A stretch of 64,000 nt of DNA from Microbaculum marinisediminis. GTDB taxonomy: Bacteria; Pseudomonadota; Alphaproteobacteria; Rhizobiales; Tepidamorphaceae. The stretch's first letter is position 1, and each line of letters starts with the position of its first letter. Below, in pieces: positions 17,077 to 27,723 of the stretch. A program made the position numbers and the translations under genes. The notes beneath the pieces were generated by a model. It worked only from the letters and a program-made list of their open reading frames with translations. It made no database searches and was not told the origin of the DNA. Where the stretch lies: contig NZ_JALIDZ010000014.1 of assembly GCF_025397915.1 (NCBI RefSeq), positions 33,494-97,493 on the forward strand, given 5' to 3'.

Positions 17077-18039
17077 ATGCCGGAAGGTCTGGCCGAGGCA
17101 ACCCAGCGATTATCCGTCAAGCAACTACGGATAATCGCCGCGATTGAAGACCATGGCTCCATTCGGGTGGCCGCGGAAAGCCTGAATATTACGCAACCCA
17201 CGGCGACGAAGGCGCTCAAGGAGGCTGAGCGCATTCTCGACGTCCGGCTGTTCACCCGCACCAACCGCGGCGTGCTTCCCACCCCCTTCGGCACGACGTT
17301 GAGCCGCCGTGCCCGGCTGATCCTCACCGAACTGCGCCATGCCGGTGAAGAGATCCGCGATCTCCAGGAGGGCCTCGGCGGCCGTGTCGTCGTCGGCACG
17401 TTGCTTGCCGCCTCCGCCCGCCTTCTGCCGTCGGCCATGTCGCGGCTGCGCTGCGAACGGCCGAAGGTCACGGTCACGGTCGTCGAGGGCACCAACGACC
17501 TGCTGCTGCCCGCGCTGAGGCTGGGCAATCTCGATCTGATCGTCGGCCGCCTGCCCGAATTCCGCGGCCGCGAGGGCACCCACCAGGAGGCCCTGTACGA
17601 CGAGATCACCTGCCTGGTGGTGCGGCCGGGCCATCCGCTGCTGTCGTCGCCCCAGATCACGCTGGCCGACACGCTCGCCTGGGACTTCATCCTGCCGCCG
17701 CAGGAAACCACGCTGCGCCGCCAGCTCGACCACGCCTTCCATCAGGCGGACCTTCAGGTTCCGCCGGTCGTCGTCGAATCCGTGTCGGTTCTGACCAACC
17801 GCCGGCTCGCCGCCGAAACCGACGCGATCTCCGCCTGGCCCTATCAGGTTGTGAGACAGGACGTGCTCGAGGGCAGGCTGATGCGTCTGCCGATCGCCCT
17901 TCCGAAGGTCTCCGCGCCCGTCGGTCTGACGACGCGCGCCGAGGCAACGCCCTCCCCGGTCGCCGCCTCGCTGATGGCAGAACTGCGGATCGTCGCGTCC
18001 CAGATCGCCGAGGAGTACACGACCGACCAGGTATTCTGA
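17077..18039 (+). CDS. LysR-family transcriptional regulator
   Basis: The 320-residue protein has the N-terminal LysR winged helix-turn-helix (LRIIAAIEDHGSIRVAAESL, then NITQPTATKALKEAERILDV and LFTRTNRGVLPTPFG) and a C-terminal effector-binding domain (GRVVVGTLLAASARLLPSAM; LVVRPGHPLL). Overall it is closest to the GbpR/PcaQ type that controls aromatic catabolism, which fits its place just upstream of the 3-hydroxyanthranilate genes on the same strand. ATG at 17077 was chosen because GGGAGTGG precedes it; in-frame GTG (17068) and TTG (17062) are alternatives. Confidence 0.9.
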   Translation: MPEGLAEATQRLSVKQLRIIAAIEDHGSIRVAAESLNITQPTATKALKEAERILDVRLFTRTNRGVLPTPFGTTLSRRARLILTELRHAGEEIRDLQEGLGGRVVVGTLLAASARLLPSAMSRLRCERPKVTVTVVEGTNDLLLPALRLGNLDLIVGRLPEFRGREGTHQEALYDEITCLVVRPGHPLLSSPQITLADTLAWDFILPPQETTLRRQLDHAFHQADLQVPPVVVESVSVLTNRRLAAETDAISAWPYQVVRQDVLEGRLMRLPIALPKVSAPVGLTTRAEATPSPVAASLMAELRIVASQIAEEYTTDQVF

Positions 18040-18062
18040 TTGGTTATATCAAAACGGGAATA

Positions 18063-18079
18063 ATTCATTTCGCCCGAAT
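18063..18079. promoter_or_regulatory. Possible LysR-type operator (ATTC-N9-GAAT)
   Basis: Arms ATTC and GAAT separated by nine bases fit the T-N11-A rule for LysR regulator sites. It lies between the LysR gene and the first catabolic gene, where such a site is expected. The arms are short, so chance is not excluded. Confidence 0.4.
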
Positions 18080-18178
18080 ATCGGTTCATGACAAACTCGT
18101 CGGTACCGCCGCGGCCCTAAACCGCCCGCCCGAAACCACCCGGAAGTCCATACCGCCGTCCTTCGCGCAGGGAACGAC

Positions 18179-19196
<1,018 letters not shown>

Positions 19197-19306
19197 GCGG
19201 CAGCCGGCCCGCACCGCTGATGCCGGCCGCTCCGAAGTCTCCGGCCCCGCACGCCCTCCGCCGAGGGAGTGAGCGGGGCACGGAGACGCCATCCTTCTTC
19301 CGCTCG

Positions 19307-19324
19307 TTCCCGCGAAGGCGGGAA
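19307..19324. repeat. Short intergenic hairpin repeat (TTCCCGC-GAAG-GCGGGAA)
   Basis: A 7-4-7 perfect hairpin in the gap between the dioxygenase and decarboxylase genes, in the context CGTTCCCGCGAAGGCGGGAA. This type of palindrome is a common dispersed element in alphaproteobacterial intergenic DNA. It may act as a processing or partial termination site. Confidence 0.6.
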
Positions 19325-19365
19325 TCCAGAGGCGGCACGGCGAGACCTGCGAGGTTCGTGGCCCA

Positions 19366-20409
19366 ATGACCACCGTCGACATGCACAGCCACTTCTTCCC
19401 GCACACGTGGCCCGATCTCGCCGAGCGCTTCGGCACGCCCGACTGGCCGTGGATGAAGCATCTCGATGACGACAACGCGATGGTCATGGTCGGCGACCGC
19501 GAATTCAGGCCGGTCTATTCGGCCTGCTGGAGCGTCGACAAGCGGCTGGAGGAAATGGATCGCGACGGGATCGACCAGCAGATCCTGTGCGCGACACCGG
19601 TCCTGTTCGCCTACCTGCGAAAGCCCGAGGAAGCCGCCGACTGTGCCCGCATCTTCAACGACGCGGCGCTGGACATGACGGCCGCGGCGCCCGACCGGCT
19701 GTTCCCGCTCGCACAGGTGCCGCTGCAGGATACCGACCGCGCATGCCGCGAGGCCGAGAGGGCCATGGCCGACGGCCATCGCGGCATCCAGATCGGCAAT
19801 CACGTCGGTGCCCGCGACCTCGACGACGAAGGCCTGATCGCGTTTCTGCAGCACTGCGCGACGATCGGCGCGCCGGTGCTCGTGCATCCCTGGGACATGC
19901 TGGGCGCCGACCGCATGTCGAAATGGATGCTGCAATGGCTGGTGGCGATGCCGGCGGAGACGCAGCTCTCGATCCTCACGCTCATCCTGTCGGGCGCCTT
20001 CGAGCGCCTGCCACGCTCGCTGAAGATCTGCTTCGCCCACGGGGGCGGCAGCTTTCCCTATCTGCTCGGCCGCGTCGACAACGCCTGGCGCCACCGCGAT
20101 ATCGTCCGCGAGGACTGTCCGAACCCGCCCTCGAGCTACGTCGACCGGTTCTGCGTCGATTCCGCGGTCTTCGACGACGGCGCGCTGCGCCTGCTGGTCG
20201 ACGTGATGGGCAAAGACCGGGTACTGTTCGGCACCGACTACCCGTTCCCGCTCGGCGAGCAGAAGATGGGGGCGCTGGTACGCGGGTCGAAACGTCTGTC
20301 GGATGACGAGAAACGGGTCATTCTGGGGGAAAACGCCATCCGGTTCTTTGGACTGGCGCCAATAGACACCGTTGACAGGGCAAACCAAGAGGAAGAATTT
20401 CAACCCTAA
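19366..20409 (+). CDS. nbaD: 2-amino-3-carboxymuconate-6-semialdehyde decarboxylase (ACMSD)
   Basis: Zinc amidohydrolase-family decarboxylase that converts the dioxygenase product to 2-aminomuconate semialdehyde and so diverts flux away from quinolinate. The 347-residue protein shows the metal ligands MHSHFFP near the N-terminus, [27 protein letters not shown] and the Asp in [13 protein letters not shown], all characteristic of ACMSD. It is followed after 71 bases by the binding protein of an ABC importer. The gene for 2-aminomuconate semialdehyde dehydrogenase, the next enzyme, is not in this window. Confidence 0.95.
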   Translation: MTTVDMHSHFFPHTWPDLAERFGTPDWPWMKHLDDDNAMVMVGDREFRPVYSACWSVDKRLEEMDRDGIDQQILCATPVLFAYLRKPEEAADCARIFNDAALDMTAAAPDRLFPLAQVPLQDTDRACREAERAMADGHRGIQIGNHVGARDLDDEGLIAFLQHCATIGAPVLVHPWDMLGADRMSKWMLQWLVAMPAETQLSILTLILSGAFERLPRSLKICFAHGGGSFPYLLGRVDNAWRHRDIVREDCPNPPSSYVDRFCVDSAVFDDGALRLLVDVMGKDRVLFGTDYPFPLGEQKMGALVRGSKRLSDDEKRVILGENAIRFFGLAPIDTVDRANQEEEFQP

Positions 20410-20480
20410 AACAGATTGCCCCGCTTGAAACGGACCCGATCCGCCAGGGGTGCAACGGACAATCCAACGGGAGAGAGCAA

Positions 20481-21659
20481 ATGGCATCCAGACTGACTTT
20501 TGCCGCACTCGGCATCGGCACCGCCCTGGTCGCGACAGCGGCCTTCGCCGACGACCCGGTCAAGATCGGCATGATCACCACCCTGTCCGGTCCCGCCGGG
20601 TATCTGGGCGAGGACGTTCGCGACGGCTTCACGCTGGCGATGGACGAGGAAGGCGGCAAGCTCGGCGGCGCCGATGTCGAACTCCTGGTCGAGGACGACG
20701 GTCTGAAGCCCGAGAACGCCCAGCAGATCGCCGACCGGATGCTCAAGCGCGACGGTGTCGAGATCGTCACCGGCGTCATCTTCTCCAACATCTCGCCGAT
20801 CGTGGCGCCGATGACCATCGGCGCGGGCAAGATCTACATCTCCCCGAATTCGGCCCCGTCGATCTTCGCTGGCGAGAAGTGCAACGAGAACTACTTCGTC
20901 GTCTCCTGGCAGAACGACTCCCTGCACGAAGCCGCCGGCATCGCCGCCGAGAAGGCCGGCTACAAGTCGGCCGTCGCGCTGGCGCCGAACTATCAGGCGG
21001 GCAAGGACGCGATCGCCGGCTTCAAGCGCCGCTTCGGCGGCGAGATCGTCGATGAGATCTATACGCAGCTCGGCCAGACCGACTACGCCGCCGAGATCGC
21101 CAAAATCCGCGCCGACAAGCCGGAAATGGTGTTCTACTTCCTGCCCGGCGGCATGGGCATCAACTTCATGAAGCAGTACGACCAGGCCGGCCTCAAGGCC
21201 GACATCCCGCTGGTCGTCTCCGCGCCGAGCCTCGAGCAGCGCATCATGGAGGCCGTCGGCGAGGCCGCACTCGGCGTCTCCACGTCGAGCCACTGGAACA
21301 TCGACCTCGACAATGCCGCAAACAAGGCCTTCGTCGAGGGCTTCCGCGCCAAGTACGACCGCGAGCCGACCCCCTATGCCAGCCAGGGCTACGACACCGC
21401 GAAGCTGATCGCCAGCGCCCTGAAGGCGACCGGCGGCAAGGTTTCCGGCGACCAGGACGGCTTCCGCACGGCGCTGAAGGCCGCCGATTTCGACTCCGTG
21501 CGCGGCGATTTCAAGTTCGCCAACAACAACCACCCGATCCACGACTGGTACGCCATCAAGGCCGAGAAGGGCCCGGACGGTAAGCTCCATCTCGTGACCA
21601 CCGGCGTCATCGCCGAGGATCACGTGGACGCGTACCACGAAAAGTGCCCGATGAACTGA
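20481..21659 (+). CDS. Liv/aromatic-type ABC transporter substrate-binding protein
   Basis: Periplasmic type I binding protein, 392 residues, with signal peptide ending TAAFA and mature start DDPVKIGMITTLSGPAG. Other family features are FTLAMDEEGGKLGGADVEL, IFSNISPIVAPM and YKSAVALAPNYQAGKDAIAG. The sequence is nearer the aromatic-acid/benzoate group of this family than to LivJ. Together with the four genes downstream it forms a complete importer; the location beside 3-hydroxyanthranilate genes suggests a kynurenine, anthranilate or similar substrate, which is inference. GGGAGAG precedes the ATG. Confidence 0.9.
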   Translation: MASRLTFAALGIGTALVATAAFADDPVKIGMITTLSGPAGYLGEDVRDGFTLAMDEEGGKLGGADVELLVEDDGLKPENAQQIADRMLKRDGVEIVTGVIFSNISPIVAPMTIGAGKIYISPNSAPSIFAGEKCNENYFVVSWQNDSLHEAAGIAAEKAGYKSAVALAPNYQAGKDAIAGFKRRFGGEIVDEIYTQLGQTDYAAEIAKIRADKPEMVFYFLPGGMGINFMKQYDQAGLKADIPLVVSAPSLEQRIMEAVGEAALGVSTSSHWNIDLDNAANKAFVEGFRAKYDREPTPYASQGYDTAKLIASALKATGGKVSGDQDGFRTALKAADFDSVRGDFKFANNNHPIHDWYAIKAEKGPDGKLHLVTTGVIAEDHVDAYHEKCPMN

Positions 21660-21736
21660 TCGGTTGAGTATCCGGGCGGCCGGGTGCCGGCCGCCCGATT
21701 CCTGGTGTTCGACGCAGTCCGGGGGGAAGCGCGTCC

Positions 21737-22660
21737 ATGCTCCTTTTCGTCGAACAGATTCTGAACGGGCTGCAGCTCGGAATCTTTCTGTTCCTCGTGG
21801 CCGCCGGCCTGACGCTGATCTTCGGCATCATGGGCCTGATCAATCTCGCCCACGGCTCGCTGTTCATGATCGGCGCCTATGTCGCCGCCACCGTCACCGC
21901 CTGGACCGGCTCGTTCGTCGCCGGTCTGCTCGCGGCCCTGCCCGCCGCGGCGCTCGCCGGCGTCGTCATCGAGTTCGTGGTGATGCGCCGGCTCTACGAC
22001 CGCGATCACCTCGACCAGGTGCTCGCGACCTTCGGCCTGATCCTGTTCATCAACGAGGCGGTGACGATGATCTGGGGCCGTACGCCCCTGTTCCTCAACG
22101 TGCCCGACGCCCTGAAGGGCTCCGTCGAGATCATCCCCGGCGTCCCCTACCCGGTCTACCGGATCGCCATCATCGCCGCCGGCATCCTCGTTGCGCTGAT
22201 CCTGTGGGCCGTGATCACCCGCACCCGCGCCGGCATGCTGATCCGCGCCGGCTCCACCAATCGCGAGATGGTGGCCGCGCTCGGCGTCGACATCGCCCTG
22301 CTCTACACCGCCCTGTTCGCCGCCGGCGCCGTCTTCGCCGGGTTCGCCGGCGCCATGGCCGGACCGCTCGTCTCGGTGCAGGTCGGCATGGGCGAGCAGA
22401 TCCTGATCCTCGCCTTCGTCACCATCGTCATCGGCGGCATCGGCTCGATCCGCGGCGCGCTGATCGGCTCGCTTCTGGTCGGCCTCGTCGACACGCTCGG
22501 CCGCGCCTTCGTGCCCGACCTCCTGAAACTGTTCCTTCCGCCCGCCGAAGCCGACGGCATCGGCGCCGGCCTGTCCTCGATGATGGTCTATCTGCTGATG
22601 GCCCTGGTTCTGATCATCCGGCCCAGCGGCCTGTTCCCCACCGCCTCGGGGGCGCGCTGA
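21737..22660 (+). CDS. livH: ABC transporter permease, LivH type
   Basis: First membrane subunit of the importer. The 307 residues form about eight hydrophobic helices with the LivH patterns FVEQILNGLQLGIFLFLVAA, FGIMGLINLAHGSLFMIGAY, and the coupling segment GMLIRAGSTNREMVAALGV. It starts 77 bases after the binding protein and abuts livM with one base between. Confidence 0.94.
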   Translation: MLLFVEQILNGLQLGIFLFLVAAGLTLIFGIMGLINLAHGSLFMIGAYVAATVTAWTGSFVAGLLAALPAAALAGVVIEFVVMRRLYDRDHLDQVLATFGLILFINEAVTMIWGRTPLFLNVPDALKGSVEIIPGVPYPVYRIAIIAAGILVALILWAVITRTRAGMLIRAGSTNREMVAALGVDIALLYTALFAAGAVFAGFAGAMAGPLVSVQVGMGEQILILAFVTIVIGGIGSIRGALIGSLLVGLVDTLGRAFVPDLLKLFLPPAEADGIGAGLSSMMVYLLMALVLIIRPSGLFPTASGAR

Positions 22661-22661
22661 C

Positions 22662-23661
22662 ATGCCGATGCGATACGAAAAGCCGTTCCTGGTCGCCGGC
22701 CTGATCCTGCTTCTCGCCTTCCCGTTCATCGCCGAGGCGCTCGGCAACGCCTATTTCACCTCGACCGTCTCGCGCATCCTGATCTTCGCGATCGCCGCCA
22801 TCTCGCTCGACCTGATCCTCGGCTTCGGCGGCCTGGTCAGCTTCGGCCACGCCGCCTATCTCGGCATCGGCGCCTATGTCGTGGCGATCCTGTCGTTCCA
22901 CGCCTATGACGGCTCGCCGCTGTTCGGCCTGCCCGGCACCGAGTCCGGGCACCTCGTCTGGCCACTCGCGGTGCTGATCTCGGCGCTGGTGGCGGTGCCC
23001 CTGGGCGCGCTCTGCCTGAGGACCAGCGGCGTCTACTTCATCATGATAACGCTGGCGTTCGCCCAGATGCTGTTCTTCTTCTTCGTCTCGCTGCAGCGCT
23101 ACGGCGGCGACGACGGCCTGTTCATGTTCGCGGGCCGCAGCGAGATGCCGTTCATCGATCTCGAGAACGACACCACCTTCTACTACGTCTGCCTCGGCTT
23201 CCTGGTCGCGTTCTTCCTGTTGTGCCGCGCCATCGTCGCCTCGCGGTTCGGCCGTGTCCTGCGGGGCATCAAGCAGAACGAGCGGCGCATGGTGATGCTC
23301 GGCTATCCCGTCTACCGCTACAAGCTGGTCGCCTTCGTCATCGCCGGGGCCGGCGCGGGGCTGGCCGGTGCGCTGCTGGCCAACCACACCAAGTTCGTCA
23401 GCCCGGACATCCTCGCCTGGACCAAGTCCGGCGACATCATGATCATGGTCATCCTCGGCGGCATCGGCACGCTCACCGGGCCGATCCTGGGGGCGGCCGC
23501 CTTCCTGATGCTGGAGGACTACCTGCCGGTCATCTTCGGCGATCTGAACATGGACCTCCTGAAGGATCACTGGCGCGTCGTGTTCGGGCCGATGCTGATC
23601 CTGATCGTGCTGTTCGCCAAGCGCGGCCTCCACGGCATGCTGTTCCGGAAGGAGGCCGGCG

Positions 23662-23669
<8 letters not shown>
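22662..23669 (+). CDS. livM: ABC transporter permease, LivM type
   Basis: Second membrane subunit, 335 residues with LivM hallmarks (LDLILGFGGLVSFGHAAYLG, TSGVYFIMITLAFAQMLFFF, and SRFGRVLRGIKQNERRMVML as the coupling helix). It overlaps livG by eight bases, so the two are translationally coupled. Two in-frame ATG codons lie close together at the start (22662 and 22668). Confidence 0.94.
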
Positions 23670-24416
<747 letters not shown>

Positions 24417-24417
<1 letters not shown>

Positions 24418-25118
24418 TGCTGACCCTGTCCGGCGTCGAGACCTTCTACGGCCGCAGCCAGGTTCTGTTCGGCGTCGACCTGGCGGTCGATGCCGGCGAG
24501 GTGGTGACGCTGATGGGCCGCAACGGCATGGGCAAGACCACCACGGTGCGCTCGATCCTCGGGCTGACCCCGCCCAGACGCGGCTCCGTGACCTTCGACG
24601 GCCGCGAGGTCGCCGGGCTGCCGCCGCACCGGATCGGACGGCTCGGCATCGGGCTCGTGCCGGAAGGCCGGCAGATCTTCCCGACGCTCACCGTGCGCGA
24701 GAACCTGGTGGCAACCGCCGCCAATCGGGCCGGCAGCGGCCATCCCTGGTCGCTGGACGCCATCTACGACCTGTTCCCCCGGCTGGGCGAACGCCACAGC
24801 CAGTTCGGCCGCTCGCTTTCGGGCGGCGAGCAGCAGATGCTCGCCATCGGCCGCGCCATGATGACCAATCCGAAGCTCCTGGTGCTGGACGAGGCCACGG
24901 AGGGCCTGGCCCCGTTGATCCGCGAGGAGATCTGGAACGTCATCGAACGGCTGAAGGCCGCCGGCCAGTCGATCCTGGTGATCGACAAGAACCTGTCGGC
25001 CTTGAAGCGAATCGCCGATCGGCACTTCATCATGGAGAAGGGCGTCGTCGTGTGGGCGGGCGACAGCGCCGCGCTCGACGCCGATCCCGATGTCGCCCAT
25101 CGCTACCTCGGAGTCTGA
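24417..25118 (+). CDS. livF: ABC transporter ATPase, LivF type
   Basis: Second ATP-binding subunit, 233 residues from the ATG overlapping the livG stop as TGATG (a GTG three bases earlier is possible). Walker A GRNGMGKTT, signature LSGGEQQMLAIGRAMM, Walker B LLVLDEATEGLAP and the compact length are typical of LivF. The family usually has His in the switch position; here the strand reads SILVIDKNLSAL, as often in LivF. The hydrolase gene follows after six bases, so it is in the same operon. Confidence 0.94.
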
Positions 25119-25124
25119 CTGACC

Positions 25125-26009
25125 ATGCCGAAGGCACCCGGCCCCGAGCTCTACAGGGGGATGGACCGCGCGACGCTGGAACGCGAATACGACGCGCGCG
25201 CGACGGTGCCCTCGATCGATCCCTTTCTGGAGCGCTACGCCGCCATCTCCGCGGACATGCGCGCCACCCTGCCCTGCCACCTCGACGTCTCCTACGGGCC
25301 GAGCGACGCCGAGACCATGGACGTATTCCCGGCCGGCCCGAACGCGCCGGTCTTCGTCTTCATCCATGGCGGCTACTGGCGGCTGTTGTCCAAGGACGAC
25401 TCCGCCTTCATGGCCGAGGTCTTCACCCGCGCCGGCGTCTCCGTCGTCGCGCTGAACTACGCCCTCGCCCCGGCCGTCAGCCTCGACGAGATCGTGCGCC
25501 AGTGCCGGGCCGCGATCGCCTGGATCTACGCCAACGGCCGCGAATTCGGCATCGATTGCGACCGCATCTTCGTCGGCGGCAATTCCGCCGGCGGCCATCT
25601 CGTCGGCATGCTGACCTGCGGCGACTGGCACGACGCGTTCGGGGTTCGCCCCGACGTGATCAAGGGCGCGCTCGCCGTCAGCGGCCTCTTCGACCTGGAG
25701 CCCGTGCGCCTCTGCGTCCCCAACGAATGGCTCAGGCTCGATGAGGACGCCGTCGCCCGCAACAGCCCGATACTGCACCTGCCGGAGCGCAACGGTTGCC
25801 CGCTGCTGGTGTCGTGGGCGGGAAGCGAGACCAGCGAATTCAAGCGCCAGAGCCGAGAGTTCGCCGATGCGTGGACGGCCCGCGATTTCCCCTGCACGGC
25901 CTTCGAACTGTCGGCCCGAAATCATTTCGACCTGATCCTCGACCTCGCCGATCCCGACAGCCGGATGACGCGCGAGACGCTATCGATGATCACGGACGAC
26001 GGCGACTAG
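25125..26009 (+). CDS. Alpha/beta hydrolase, probable arylformamidase (kynurenine formamidase)
   Basis: The 294-residue protein is of the hormone-sensitive lipase type: oxyanion motif VFIHGGYWRLLSKDD, nucleophile GGNSAGGHLVG, and late His in LSARNHFDLILDL, with an Asp or Glu in SWAGSETSEFKRQ. The HGGYW form is the one found in animal-type AFMID arylformamidases and their bacterial homologues, which hydrolyse N-formylkynurenine to kynurenine. Its place at the end of an operon with aromatic transport and 3-hydroxyanthranilate breakdown supports that reaction. Bacteria more often use the unrelated KynB cyclase-like enzyme, so this is a less common solution. Another ester or formamide substrate is the alternative. 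Confidence 0.75.
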   Translation: MPKAPGPELYRGMDRATLEREYDARATVPSIDPFLERYAAISADMRATLPCHLDVSYGPSDAETMDVFPAGPNAPVFVFIHGGYWRLLSKDDSAFMAEVFTRAGVSVVALNYALAPAVSLDEIVRQCRAAIAWIYANGREFGIDCDRIFVGGNSAGGHLVGMLTCGDWHDAFGVRPDVIKGALAVSGLFDLEPVRLCVPNEWLRLDEDAVARNSPILHLPERNGCPLLVSWAGSETSEFKRQSREFADAWTARDFPCTAFELSARNHFDLILDLADPDSRMTRETLSMITDDGD

Positions 26010-26044
26010 GCGCTGCCATCGATCGATACCGCAGCCGCAGCTTG

Positions 26045-26140
26045 CCCCCGAGGATCAAGGCCGGCGCACGCATTGGCTCGGGTGGCTTGACCGGTGCTCC
26101 CAAGAAAGCCGCGTGTCCCGGACCCGATCCGGGAGCATAA
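26045..26140. repeat. Copy of the dispersed hairpin repeat module
   Basis: The gap between the formamidase gene and ugd contains AAGCCGCGTG (26106-26115) followed by the hairpin TCCCGGACCCGATCCGGGA, identical over 29 bases to the sequence beginning at 34148. The preceding bases (GAGGATCAAGGCCGGCGCACGC) resemble the first hairpin of the 34-kb repeat in degraded form. Confidence 0.7.
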
Positions 26141-26169
26141 GGCCCCGAGGCCCATGGAAACCGGTTTTT

Positions 26170-27486
26170 CTACGCCCGCGGCGGCTTGCCGAGCGGATAG
26201 AGCACCAGGCCCGCCGCACGTGCCGTTTCCGGCTTCACCACATTGCGCAGATCGATCAGCGCCGGGCGGCGCATGCGCGCGCGCATGGCCGCGAAGTCGA
26301 GGGTTCGGAATTCCGGCCACTCGGTCAGGATCACCACCGCGTCCGCCTGATCGGCGACGCCCAGCGCATCGTCCGCGTAGGAAATGCCGTTCAGCAGCGG
26401 CCTGGCGTTGTCCATCGCCTCGGGATCGTAGGCGGTGACGATCGCGCCGCCCTTGACCAGTTCGGCGATGATGGTGAGCGACGGGGCCTCGCGCACGTCG
26501 TCCGTGCCGCTCTTGAACGCGATGCCGAGCACGCCGATCCGCTTGCCGTCCAGCCCGCCGACGACATCGCCGATCTTGGTCACCATGGCGTGCTTGTGCC
26601 ACTGGTTGGCGGCCAGCACCGTCTCGACGATGGACAGCGGCGACCCGGCGTCCCGCGCCGCGTTCACCAGTGCGAGGGCATCCTTGGGAAAGCACGAACC
26701 GCCGTATCCGGGACCGGGCTTGAGGAACTCCGGACCGATGCGCGCGTCCAGCCCCATGCCGTGCGCCACCATCTCCACGTCGGCGCCGACCTTCTCGCAC
26801 AGCCGCGCCATCTCGTTGATGAAGGCGATCTTGGTCGACAGGAAGGCGTTGGATGCGTGCTTGACCAGTTCGGACGTCTCCGGCGTCGTCGCCACCAGGA
26901 CCGAGCCCTTTTCGATCAGCGGCGCGTAGACCGCCTTCAGCGCCTCCAGCGCCCGCTTGTCGCGGGTGCCCACGACGATGCGCTCGGCCTCGAGGAAATC
27001 CGCGACCGCCGCCCCCTCGCGCAGGAACTCCGGATTGGAGGCGACCGCGATATCGACGCCGGCGCGCCGCCCGGCGATGCGGCTCTCGATGCGCCGCGCG
27101 GTGCCGACCGGAACCGTCGATTTGGTGACGAGCAAGGTGAAGCCCTCGGCCGCGTCGGCCACCGCGTCGGTCACCGCCAGGACGGCGGTGAGATCCGGAT
27201 TGCCGGTCTTCGGCTCCGGCGGGGTGCCGACGGCGACGAAGACGAGGTCCGCGCCGCGCACGGCCGCGGCGGTATCGGTCGTGAACGACAGCCGGCCGGC
27301 CGACATCTGGTCGAACACCAGCGTTTCGAGCCCGGGTTCGAAGATCGTGACGACGCCGCTTTGCAGCGCTTTCACCTTGTCGGCGTCGCGATCGACGCAG
27401 ACGACGCTGTGGCCGAGCTTGGCGAAGCAGGCGCCGCAGACCAGGCCGACATAGCCGGTTCCGACGACGGCGATACGTTGAGTCAT
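26170..27486 (-). CDS. ugd: UDP-glucose 6-dehydrogenase
   Basis: Oxidises UDP-glucose to UDP-glucuronate with two NAD, supplying an acidic sugar for surface polysaccharide. The 438-residue protein (RkpK-like) has the N-terminal Rossmann motif VVGTGYVGLVCG, VFVAVGTPPEPKTG, the substrate region SNPEFLREGAAVADF, catalytic Cys265 in GYGGSCFPKDALAL, and the C-terminal domain GVLGIAFKSGTDDVREAPS. The ATG at 27486 matches the usual start MTQRIAVVGTGYVG; an extension to 27531 is open but unlikely. It lies 8 kb from the main polysaccharide genes and diverges from fhs. Confidence 0.95.
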   Translation of the reverse strand: MTQRIAVVGTGYVGLVCGACFAKLGHSVVCVDRDADKVKALQSGVVTIFEPGLETLVFDQMSAGRLSFTTDTAAAVRGADLVFVAVGTPPEPKTGNPDLTAVLAVTDAVADAAEGFTLLVTKSTVPVGTARRIESRIAGRRAGVDIAVASNPEFLREGAAVADFLEAERIVVGTRDKRALEALKAVYAPLIEKGSVLVATTPETSELVKHASNAFLSTKIAFINEMARLCEKVGADVEMVAHGMGLDARIGPEFLKPGPGYGGSCFPKDALALVNAARDAGSPLSIVETVLAANQWHKHAMVTKIGDVVGGLDGKRIGVLGIAFKSGTDDVREAPSLTIIAELVKGGAIVTAYDPEAMDNARPLLNGISYADDALGVADQADAVVILTEWPEFRTLDFAAMRARMRRPALIDLRNVVKPETARAAGLVLYPLGKPPRA

Positions 27487-27604
27487 GGGCCGCTCTGACA
27501 ATTGCGGATACGACACGCCCCGCCCGGGCATCCCGGCGGATATCCTGGGGGGCCTCCTGGCTGGCGGGCTACCAGACTAGGCTCTTGCGCGCAATCGCCT
27601 GGCG

Positions 27605-27643
27605 CATTTGGGGTTGCGAACGTCGCTTCCGCGCTCCCAAATG
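27605..27643. promoter_or_regulatory. Structured leader upstream of fhs
   Basis: The 237-base gap between ugd and fhs contains CATTTGGG (27605-27612) and its exact complement CCCAAATG (27636-27643), enclosing a second small hairpin GCGA-ACG-TCGC (27616-27626). It lies 80 bases before the fhs start and could be a 5' leader structure or a protein site. I cannot match it to a known riboswitch class. Confidence 0.35.
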
Positions 27644-27723
27644 GCATATCGATGCGTACTAATTCAGAAGCCAGGCACCGTAACGGCATGTCAGGCCGAA
27701 AAAACGACCACAGGGGAGCCATC

